From Boothiomyces macroporosus (Eukaryota > Chytridiomycota > Chytridiomycetes > Rhizophydiales > Terramycetaceae), in assembly GCA_027604185.1 (NCBI GenBank), contig JADGKB010000009.1, forward strand, positions 173,412 through 237,411: DNA of 64,000 bases, given 5' to 3'. The stretch's first letter is position 1. Each line of letters begins with the position of its first letter. Position numbers and translations under genes: made by a program. This document shows positions 10,126 through 20,733 of this stretch, one piece after another. A model generated the notes under the pieces. That model was not told the origin of the DNA. It saw only the letters and a program-made list of their open reading frames with translations, and made no database searches.

Positions 10126-12121
10126 TTATTCCAAACACTTTCGTTTCCTAACATCCTTGACATGAAATACAAGATGATCAATCTCAAACTTATCAAGGTA
10201 CCACAGCCATACCCTTTGCTTTTCTGACAGCACGTCATTCTGACTCTTTACTTCCACAAGCTTAAATTCCAAAGTGTCCAGCTTCCATACACACAAATCT
10301 GGCACACCTCCACTATGAGCCCTGTGTCAATTATAGTTACCAGTAAGTTTTCGCAAACAAGTCGCAAATATGCGCCAACTTTTCTCCACCAATGCAATCA
10401 CATATTTCCAAGAGATCTTGCAATTCATAATCCCAATTAACCCCTACACAACGATTGTACCGCTCCCGATTCCAAACTAATTCTAAAAGATCGTTTGCTT
10501 TACCATTGCGTATCTCTCCAAGGTTGACGTCAATAGTATCCTTTCTAGATTCATAGAAATATTCTGTTTGAAGGTCTAAAGGGGCTACTTGGTAGGGTGA
10601 ATTGAATGCGCCTGGTATACTGTCATCAAAAATGACATTCCAAAACAATAAACCGAATAATGTAGATAAAATTGACGTTTCAGAATGAAACCCTTTATAT
10701 CCTTGTTCTCGGTACCACTTTAAGCAATATTGCTCCACTGTCAAGCCTCCTTCTACTATAACTCGTTGTTTATCCTTTACTTGCTTTAGCTTTACGCCAT
10801 CTATTACAGTTTGCGGATCAAATAGATATTTACATTCAACTGTGTGCGAATTCACTGTCGGTTTGGGGATTTTAGTACCAGATAGTCTGGCAAACCGTTT
10901 CATAATGGAGGTGTGGTGGTGTGAGTGAACGTATGGGTCATTTAAAGCCTGCTTGCATACCTCCAAAGCATTGTCTTTGTCAATATAGCGCTCGAGAATC
11001 CGGGCAAGTTCATTGTACCAATACCCTCTTTTGTTTCTACCAAATATTTGTTGATCAAGCAAACACTTTAATAATACAACACATTCTTGATATTCTTTCA
11101 ATCTGAAATTCGCATTATAAATTATGCCCAAGCATCTAGTTAGGACATTTCCTTTTGTAAATCGGTTAAGATAGGGGAGATCTGTTATGTGAGGATTTAA
11201 TCTGGACTGCCATTCAGAAACAAGATGGCTGAATTTAACAATTTCCTGAAAAGATTCAGTTGAATTGAGCTCTGCTAACTGAGCAAGTTTAAACTCCATC
11301 TCTAAACCATCAACATACTCCCGCAAATCATCAATTGCAGGCCAAACCAGTGCAAATCGCGTATAGTTAACCCTGACATATTTCCTTCTTCTCTCCCGTG
11401 TTTCTATTTCACAAGTATCAACGCTCTCATCTATATCTGAAGTGACATTCTCTTTTTCTTCCCCACCAGAGACCTTCTTTACTTGGACAGTCCCACTCAA
11501 ATTTGCTAATATGGAATCAGTCATGAAAGCATCATTTGCTGGCCAAGCTTCCAAGCGAGCATAAATGACAAAAAACATACGAAATGCGTGGAGAGGGTCG
11601 CTGCTTAACCGAACCAAATCTCCTACAGCTGAAATTGCACGCATAAATAGGATTCCAATCACTTCTTCTTTTGAGTGGAACATGGTAGACTGATTCGCTG
11701 TATCCAGTAATTGTTTAATCAACGCAGACTTTGTATTTGCCTTGATATGATACTGCTTTGCCAGCTGCTTGAGCTCAACCAGGCTAGCAATTGATAAATA
11801 ATCCTCCACACTGGAAGGGCCTTGTGTTTCCAAAAAACCAATACTTGCAAGTTCTGAAATGCAGCCATCAAGGCTTTTCATCTTCCCATCAGTATGATCA
11901 AATTGTTCCATCTTTGATTCCATTTCCTCAAGGTTCCACTTTATGCTGGATTTCCGTATCCATAAATGCTTTCGGTTAAAAAGTCTAATGTACAGTAACT
12001 GTGCAGAATAGGATAAATCTTTGAATTGTAAGACGATCGCTTCCTCCACTAAATGCGGTTCACTCTGTAGGACGGTATCCAGACATTCCTCAAACTGTTC
12101 AATGTAGGATTTGGATTGCAT
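10126..12121 (-). CDS. FAN1: Fanconi-associated nuclease 1 (FAN1)
   Basis: Exons 10341-12121 and 10126-10321 with a 19-nt intron (10322-10340) give 658 residues. The N-terminus matches the FAN1 start (YIEQFEECLDTVLQSEPHLV, then LLYIRLFNRKHLWIRK). A SAP-like DNA-binding segment (LVELKQLAKQYHIKANTKSA) follows near residue 115. A TPR-like middle region leads to the C-terminal VRR-NUC nuclease, where splicing joins TYW to AHSGGVPDLCVWKL and LVEVKSQND, giving the PD-(D/E)xK-type PD...ExK. No UBZ finger is visible at the N-terminus, as in other fungal FAN1 proteins. FAN1 resolves interstrand crosslinks and cleaves 5' flaps. Confidence 0.92.
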
Positions 12122-12323
12122 TCAGACTTTTTCTCCAAGTGACTGTGACTGTATGATGGAGGGTTCCTTTATAACTGGTCTAGGATATCAAGCTCATTCA
12201 GCATACATGCGTGGTTTTGACTTGCGGTTGTGGAGCTACCTGAATCCGATGATTAGATTGTCGCATGATATTGCTGGTGCATATTTCGCCAGTACATCTT
12301 TTTAATCTTTCGCGTGTGTTTAT

Positions 12324-13810
12324 ATGTTGTTGAAAAACTATGAGCTGAAAGAACGAATAGGAAAAGGATCTTTTGGGCAGGTTTTTATTTCCTAAGGAAG
12401 GTTTACAAAGCTGTGGATTCAGCAAACTCTCTCACCGTTGCCATCAAGATTATTGATTTGGAAGATTCAACCGATGATATCGACGATATCAGACAGGAAA
12501 TCCGGATCTTGGCTTCGCTTAAATCGCCTTATACTATTGAATACTATTCCTCTTTTGTCAAAGACACTTCGTTGTGGATCGTGATGGAATACTGTTCTTT
12601 CGGCTCCTGTCTAGATTTAATGAAGAAGTTTGGAGCTTTTTCTCCTGATATGGTAGATTGTCTCTAACTAGATTGCGATAATTATGCGAGAAACTCTGTA
12701 TGGATTAGGTAAGCTATTGCTAACTTGGAATACATTCATGAAATGCAAAAGATTCATAGAGATATAAAAGCGGCCAATATTCTCTTGACGGAGCAAGGGA
12801 ATGTCAAATTGGCCGATTTTGGAGTTAGCGGACAGGTAAGTCTTTCTAACTAGAGATCACAGCTACTATTAGTAAAAAGAATACCTTTGTTGGCACCCCA
12901 TATTGGATGGCTCCTGAAGTTATCCTTCGATCAGCTTACAACACCAAGGCGGATATTTGGTCACTAGGAATAACTTGCTGGGAACTGTTATTGTAATTCG
13001 TATTAACCACAGTGGTCTACCCCCAAATGCCAATATACATCCAATGAAAGTACTATTCATAATACCAAAAGACGATCCGCCAAAGTTGCCAGAAACCTAT
13101 CCCCAAAACTTGTCCAGGTTCATCTCTGCTTGCCTTGAAAAGAAACAGTCTCAGGTGCAATAGACTAACTATAGAGACCAACTGCCAAACAACTACTTGC
13201 TCATGAATACATAAAATCAGCCAAATCGATCGGTTTCATACAATCTCAATTGGCAATATGGGCTAAACAACCAGTTCAAGGAGATTCATTCAAAGCGTCT
13301 AAACAAATAATTGAAGATCACAGTCAATGGGATTTCTCTGGTTTGCCGAAAACATTGGGAAAGAGCGTTGCTTTTGAAGATGAATTCGACCTGCAGTTAC
13401 CGGAGGAGCAATACAAGCAACAAGTGCCACTCGGATACGACCTTTTGAAAACAGTCATTATACCCTCGTTTGAAAAAGTCACTAACGAGTACCAAAACCA
13501 ACATATTCTGCTTGAAATTATTGAAAAACTAGAGCAAATATCAATAGATTCGCCAGTAATCGGAGAAAAGCTATGTATAACTATCTTGCAGGATTTGTTT
13601 AGTTGTTCGCGAAAGAGTCTAAAAGAGTTTGTCGCTTTGATTGCAAAGAATAGTGGAGACAACTTTGATTTGGATGAACAGGATGCAAAAAGGCTTAATT
13701 TTAAAGCTGGCCAGCTCAGTAACGATACAGTGACTTGGGAAGGTTACGACGGTGCAAGAACTATGATGGGAGAATACTTGTTGGCTAGGTGGAAAAAAAG
13801 TGATCAATAA
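12324..13810 (+). CDS. Ste20-group GCK/MST-like Ser/Thr kinase
   Basis: Seven exons (12324-12380, 12401-12652, 12672-12708, 12729-12835, 12856-12992, 13013-13154, 13175-13810) give 455 residues. The kinase domain starts at once: [12 protein letters not shown] (G-loop), VAIKII (K35), [13 protein letters not shown] (catalytic loop), DFGVSG, then [10 protein letters not shown]. This is the GCK-III/MST pattern of fungal Sps1/Kic1/Sid1-type kinases acting in polarity and septation pathways. A 210-residue C-terminal region follows. All six introns are 19-20 nt. The third (12709-12728) has GT and CTAAC but ends in GG, and the fourth (12836-12855) skips a TAG at nt 18 for AG at nt 20. The two structures are forced by the conserved kinase sequence. 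Confidence 0.93.
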
Positions 13811-13848
13811 AAATTTAATATTATATTAAAAGGTATAAAACAGATTAA

Positions 13849-15941
13849 TTAGAAATAAGTTTGAGGGCCATGGCCGTTTCTGCTTGGTGTATTTCTTTCT
13901 GTAGCATCAGGTTGGAAGTAATATGATCGTGGTCGAGCAGAGAGTGGGGTTTCTATCGATGTTCTAGATAGAAGAGTAGAATTTCTTTCATGTTCATCTT
14001 TAGTTTGCTGGAAGAGCAGGGAATATGTAGATTGTGGTCTGTGATCATTCGAATTTCTCGCCAATGCTTCCAAAATAGGAGATGTGAGTAGCGGTTCGGC
14101 AGTCAATATCTTTGCACTACCAACCGACCTTCTGTCCAAAAGCGACAGTCTAGTTACATCAATTCGAAGGTTAGGGGCAATCTTCCTTTCTGGCACAACA
14201 TTCGTAATTGGATGTACAATATAGGATCCTTCAGATATAACCGAAGATATTTCTGAAGTTTCAGATAATGGGCTTGGGGAATATGCCTGGTCTGGTTCCT
14301 GAATACTTCCATACGGGTAATCATAGGATTCCACATACGTGGTCTGGATTAGTGGTGGTCGTTGAGGCTTGTATATGTTTGAGCCAGAGGATGCAGTGAT
14401 ATTGAAAGATCTATTTCCAGCAAGCAATTCACGCAAGTGCTGATTCAGCAAGCAGGACAATACTGCGTGGAAAATATACGAAAAGGCAATTAATCCTTGC
14501 ATATTCAATAGATTTTCGTCTGACTGAAGCACTGATGATAAGTTTGTAAAGTAAAACAATGACATGTACCAGCATGCATTTAGAATTTGAAGGAATAACA
14601 GCGTTACCATGAATGAATCGTAACGCAATACTCGTCGAACCATTGCAAACAGTGTTGCTCTTTTCCTTGCTTTTGGAAGTGCTTTCAATAGTTCTCCGAA
14701 AACAAAAACGTGTGGTGACAGGTCAATGAAATACATCGCCACCACCCAAATTACCTGCAAATTGGTCCAGGTCGACATTGCTTCAGAGCTGATAATGCCG
14801 CTGCTTGTGATAAAATTGTATCCATATAGTGGTGCACAAAATCCAATGTGTAATACCAAAACTATCAGAATCATTAGTGAAAAATTGAGCTTTGTGTTGA
14901 CTCGCATGAATATCAGCAACATGCTTGACGAAATTAATACTGTAAATAGTGTCGCTAGTGCAAAGAGCACTTGATTTGCTTGATAGAGGTTGGTCATAAA
15001 GTAAAAGTCTGATGATGTTGTGTAACAATAGTACATTGAAACACAAACATAGATCAGCCAAACCAAATGTGAAAATACGTAAGCCATCATAAATTTCGTT
15101 CTTCCTTTGTAAAGACTATCATTAAAACAACGAATTACTGGTATGAATATGAGAATAGGACTATCAGCGATCCGATTATGGAGAGTATGTAAAACCCAGT
15201 TCCCAAATAGTACGTGGAATAGATATTAGAAGGTGCAATTAGGTTGTGTGGAATCTGGGCTATCCATTGAAGGGAAACTGATCCTTGTGGTATACTTGTT
15301 AACGATACATTGTATGCTCCGATGAACGAAAGCGAAGTCTGCAGTATTTCACTCAGCCGATAAGACTTTTTCAATCCTGCGCAGTTGGCTGAAGAGTATA
15401 TCTCTAGGTATCCGTCACTGGTGCACTTCATGTGGTTGTTGTTGCATTGGTCATTTGCTCGCAAGTATAATTCTGTACTGGGTGCATACGGTTTCAACCA
15501 GGTATTCTGAGGGTTCAAATCAATCAAATAACAATATGAATGTCCTACTGCTGCGCTCCAAATTCCTGCAGTTGAGTCACTTGTGGAGACGCTTTGGTAT
15601 GGATTCAACTCTCCAAAATAGTTGTTTTCCATTGTAGTGTAGCAACATCCTGATCCGTAGTGCTTCTCTAGTAATCCACATGCTTGAGGATCGAGTGAAT
15701 TTAATGAATTTGCGTATGTCTGTAATGCAGTTGCATTTTGTTTAGGAACAACAAACATCATACTGGGCGCTCCCGAACAATTGGGCAACTCCCAGGTAGA
15801 CTGGAGTATCTGTTGCTGCATGCGTTGTAAAAAGTTGAACTTTTCGTCCTCTTTTTGCTCTTTCCTTTTTCGCTCACAGTCACAGTTCACAGACTGGTCA
15901 GAGAAAGACAATACACGGATATCCTTAAACTCATCTCGCAT
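13849..15941 (-). CDS. Seven-helix membrane protein with Cys-rich ectodomain
   Basis: Exons 15139-15941 and 13849-15115 flank a 23-nt intron (15116-15138); the product is 689 residues. Residues about 40-245 form a Cys-rich region (CGLLEKHYGSGCCYTT, NDQCNNNHMKC, SSANCAGLKK). Helices follow near GFYILSIIGSLIVLFSYSYH, AYVFSHLVWLIYVCVSMYYC, VLFALATLFTVLISSSMLLI, LMILIVLVLHIGFCAPLY, LQVIWVVAMYFIDLSPHVFV, TLLFLQILNACWYMSLFYF and LIAFSYIFHAVLSCLL, that is seven, then a 200-residue Ser-rich tail. This is receptor-like topology, but I recognise no GPCR family motif. No signal peptide is visible before the ectodomain, so a short upstream exon could be missing. Function unknown. Confidence 0.7.
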
Positions 15942-16541
15942 AAAAATATAATCAGCTTGAAGCGGATAGAAGTGCGAATATTATCCTCTTACTTTCATTT
16001 CGATTGCTCGATTATTCATTGATGGCCTTCTCATTTGTGCTACGTTCAGCCACAAAGTGCTTACTAAAAAGGCATAAAAATGTTACACAGTGCAACAAAA
16101 AGAAAATTAAAATGGAAGCTGGGAAATATGAAACATGCTTCTTAATGTCAGCAATCAATTCGCTCCCGACAGAATTTTGGTTACTTGCAAGTAAGAACGT
16201 AACCCACTGCTTTTGAGGGTCAAAACTTGCTGATCAGCCCGACTAAATTGTGGGGCAGAGTCCTTTAGAACAAGGCCGGGAAAGTTCAATGACCTTAAGA
16301 TGACTTTTAATTTCCAACACATGAGAGTACAATCAGATCTGCCACGCGGGCTACCAAATAATCACTTGATGAGCTAATTCTGACCAGTACAGATATACCT
16401 TGTTGAATTTAGTTATGCCAAGCAATGTTAGTAACACTGCCTTTGACACCCCAATAATTAAATTCCCGCTCGTCACCATTTATCTCATCTCCATCTCCAT
16501 TACTCATACAAAATGATTCAGCAAAGCTCGAAACTCTTTAT
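15942..16541. other. Intergenic region, no gene recognised
   Basis: These 600 nt separate the start of the 7TM gene from the 3' end of the TFIIIC gene, both on the minus strand. Short open frames such as 16004-16216 have no motif. I looked for tRNA A- and B-box pairs in the GC-richer part around 16220-16400 and found none convincing. Confidence 0.5.
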
Positions 16542-19500
16542 TTAAGCAACCGCTTTGGCGTACCACCGGTTTCCCGGATAATATGCGGTAACAACCTCGT
16601 ATTCTTCATCGCTGAACAATCCATCCAACACATTCTCACTTTCTTTCAAGACAGTAACCTTTCGCGCTTTAATTGCCTGCCGCTTTTCCAATTCTTCAAG
16701 TATCTGAGACAATTCAAACTTTGAAAGCACGATTTCAACCCTTTTTTGTAAATCGCACAGAATCAAACCAGGAGATTCTACTAAAACTCCTAAAACTAAT
16801 TCACAACAAGCCTTGTACACATTCGGGATTATTTCACCAGTGAGTGTGTACCACAGTTTTGGAGTTGTAAAAGTTTTTGACAGTTCTGTATCAACATCAG
16901 CTAATTCAACGGGCTTTTCAATTTCAATTAACCAAGAATGCTTGTACTTTTCATGAATGTACACCGTGAAATCAAAGCCAACTTTCAATACCTTGTCATT
17001 TTCCAGTACATGTAAGATTCTATCCAAATCTTTCAACTTTGTTTTTTCTTGCAATCTTTTAAATGTTAGACCAAGGATCCCTGCCTTGTCCAATTCATCC
17101 AACACTCGGTCGCACTCTAATTGCGGCTGACTCACATTCACACTTCTATCAGCACTTTTGCTAGGCTCTATTTCATCGTCAGACTCTATTTCTTTGCGCT
17201 TGCTGCTGCTCCGGCTACTTTGAACAATCTGTATCTTAATATTTGAAACAACTAGGATTAATAACAACTACGGTTGGGATCGTCAATCTGAACTTCTGGT
17301 ATCTTGACAACAAACTCTAAATTTTCTTGGAGAAATAGTTCCAGTAGAACAGCCATAACACCGGGTTCTTTACGGACTGGAAGTGCAGTTTTCCCGTTCT
17401 CTGCTAGATTCTTTTCAAGCGATTTCAAGTACGATGCACTCTGACCAAAGAGTTTTGGCGGCAAGATTCCACACAAAAGTTCAACAAACTTGTCGCTGGG
17501 AGAAAACTGTTTACCTTTACCGTAAGACTTTCTAATCAATACATATTTTTCTACTAGCTGATTGGTAGTCTTTTTTATATCCTCTTCATCAAACTTTTTC
17601 AGTGTCAGCCAAGCAATTTCCGGTCGATACAAACTCGACGGTGTAATAGATATCATTTTGATTATTGAGGCCAACAAGTGCATATGCAAATCTTGTTCAG
17701 TCATCTCGTATTCTTGATAATCACTTTGAGGTTCAACTTCATGAGTGAAAGAGATCGAGTACAAGAATTGGGTTTTTGAAGTTAGGTATCGTCTAGATTC
17801 TAGTTGTACATGAATAGGATCACCATTTTCGATGGACATGAAGTTGGTGGTATCTTCATTAATTTGATAATTCTGTTCAAAAGTTTCTATATCCTGTGGT
17901 AGACTTAAATCATGATCGGTAGGCATTTGAAATTCCTTGATGTAACTCTTGAAACCTTGCAGTAGTTTGATTAAATTGTTAGACAAGTATGGGAAATCAA
18001 TCACTTGTGTCTGTTCAAACATTGCTTGGTATTTTGGCCACTGAGATCGGTAAAAAGCAATCTTTTGTATATTACTATACTTGCGCTTAAGGATAATGAT
18101 TCGTCTACGTAGCCGATCTTTTGTTATTTCACTATTTGATGGAAAGAGTTGCGGGAGGTAAGCTAGAGGAAATTTACCAGCAATAGAGAAATTTGACAAA
18201 ATCACAAATGAGATCAGGATGTTTTCGTCATCTTCAGCAGACCAATCCATTCGTAGCCTTCTTCCTTTTACTTTTTCTTCAGGCTCTTCTTCAACCACCT
18301 TTTCAACAGGTTTCTTTTTCGGTTTCACCCGCTCACCAATGGATTTCGAAAACCGCTTTTCGATTTTTGAATAGTAATATTTAATCATTGTGATTGACAG
18401 GGAAATCTTTCTCGACAGACTTTGGCATAAAAAGTCGTTTTGTAATGGAGTACTCTTTGTTTTGTAATCGACATAACTTTCCAAGACGCTTTTCTGTTCT
18501 GCGTTGATAGAATAGACTTCTTTCCAATTCTTTTTCACAAACAAAAATGAGTATTTTTCATCCTCGTTTGGTGGACATGATAAGCATTCGTATTCCAACT
18601 GCTTCCAGTAATTTTCTACCGAAAGCGATTCTGAATGGAACACATGTTCTACTACTGGTGGTGATTTCGAATAGTCGTACAAATTAATAGTTTGGTGTAT
18701 TTCATAGTACAATGCAATGCTTTGATGCTCTTCCAGCGGAGTGTATTCATCAGTGTAATGATCATAATGCATAGGTCGAATCAATTCCAGTGTAATCAAT
18801 ATGTGAAGTAATTCATATAGAATGTATCTAAACCTAGACTTGTTGAATTTCAAGTTTTTGATATTTTGGGGTAAATCACATAGCTTTACGAGTTTTACTT
18901 CTTGATTAATTAAATACTCATCCAGTTCATCGGATTGCCGGGTCTGTCCTACAATCTGCAGTGCTAATCCGAGTGTCAGCTGATTGAATATCCAGCTAGT
19001 TTCGATAATATCTCTGTTTTGATCAAGTAGCCACTGGTGTAGAAGCTTTGCTCTCTTATTTTTTGGTCCAATAAACCCATATTTTTTAGCAAACTCTTTC
19101 CAGTTTGGTGAATCATCAAGATCTGGTTTTTTAGGCGTCTCTATTCGATCAATCTCCATGTTTTCGATAACGATAGGTTTGGAGGCACTAGGTCGGAAAT
19201 AATTTTGTTTGTACAGTTCAATTTGATTCTTTACTAGCGGATGTTCTAGATTATAATTTGGCAACGTGATGATGTTCTTTTGAATAATGTTTCCATTTGG
19301 AATCGGTACAGCCAAGTTGAAAGTCTTTACTTCGTTATCAAGCTCAAGTAAATTGATTGCCTTTCTAATCGTTTTTCTATCTATGCGATGCTCCAAATGA
19401 TCCCACTCTCTAGCGAGCTCGTTTATTTTATCTTCTAATATTTGATTCGCGTCATGCACTCGTTCAGTTTCCAATATACTTAGAATGTACTGTTTAATTT

Positions 19501-20509
19501 TTGCAATTTTTGATATCTTTCTTGGTGTTTGCAAGGGTAATGGAGCATCCACATATTCATCAGCCCAAGGTAATTCCACATTGATAAAGTAAACAAATCT
19601 AGACGATTTCCCAACATTTTCCTGGACAGCTTTAAGGTATTTCAAGCCTTTAGTTTTCCCTTCCAGCCGATGAATCTCATTTACGATTTTCTTTTTTGGA
19701 ATAGTAGGGAAATAATGACAGATATCTTTGATGGTCATCCCTGAGTTATTGTTCTTTTTAATCAAGAGATATAATTGCACGTCAAAAGCCAGGTTTTGCT
19801 TTAGCCCAATTGTAGTATTTTGAACCATTATTGGCTTGTTCTTTTTTTCGACATACGGATATTCCAGCAACCTGACACACTTGTCCAGCCCATTTTTTTG
19901 ATTCGAGACAGCGATAAATTCAAGATATTCTGGGTTAATTCAAAATACTTTCTCGTTGTAGTTTATACAGCAATCGGTAGAATGATTTTCTCAGTGGTCT
20001 CTGTTTTGTATCTAAATTAACAAGAAATACCAATGCCAACCAAGACCATCAAATCTTGGCATTTTAAAGTTTGGTTTGTGGATTCTTTTAGTATCGTCAA
20101 CATATTATTGATTTGGTCTTTGGTAATTGCAAGGTTATGATCAATCTGATTTGTGGAAAATCTCTTGTGTATGAACAGATTCGTCCTACTCCCGGAAGCC
20201 AATACGCTAATCTTTTGACTAGGTTAACCAACAGTACATCAGATCCGTAGTCGATAGAATTTTAAGATGATGAAAAGTAGTTTTCGGGTCCATTTCAAAA
20301 TGATGGGAGATTTCAATTTGCGTAGCTCCCTTTTCTCTTCTTCTTTGAATAAACTTTAGTATTTTCAAAACTGGTGTATCCCAATTGATATTGCTGTATT
20401 TCAAATGTCCAGTAATCTCGTCGTTCTCGCAATACAGCTTCCCATCGAATTTAACCGACTTTATCTTTCGTAGTAGCCCTAGAATGTAATCCTTCGTGTT
20501 GTCCTCCAA
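16542..20509 (-). CDS. TFIIIC largest subunit (Tfc3/GTF3C1-like)
   Basis: Five exons (20238-20509, 20031-20218, 19949-20011, 17272-19929, 16542-17251) joined over introns of 19, 19, 19 and 20 nt give 1296 residues. Exon 1 carries a winged-helix of the B-block binding type (TQIEISHHFEMDPKTTFHHL), continued after splicing by DLIQKISVLASGSRT. Further winged-helix-like blocks occur (SGMTIKDICHYFPTIPKKKI), and the acidic/basic linker KRKEIESDDE lies near the C-terminal part. This order fits the tau138/GTF3C1 subunit that binds the B box of tRNA genes. Overall similarity is low outside the N-terminus, as is usual for this protein, so the name is an inference from domain order and size. Confidence 0.68.
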
Positions 20510-20733
20510 AGGCGTAATTAAACCTATCTAAGTCTAGTCTTACCTACTGTTAACTCTATATACATTTCGAGTCTGCAAATTTCTTTTCTAATATTTCCCA
20601 CAATTCATTCAATTCCATTCCTGCATTAGTTTAACAGACCTTCGGGACCATTAACGGAAATTTCATTAATGGCGAATTGCAGCACTTGATCCATTTTCGC
20701 CACAAATTTTTTAGTTGGCTTTTCAGACTAAAA

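Noticed and set aside
16220..16400. GC-richer patch considered as a tRNA or other RNA gene
   Set aside because: No paired A-box and B-box and no cloverleaf could be drawn by eye.
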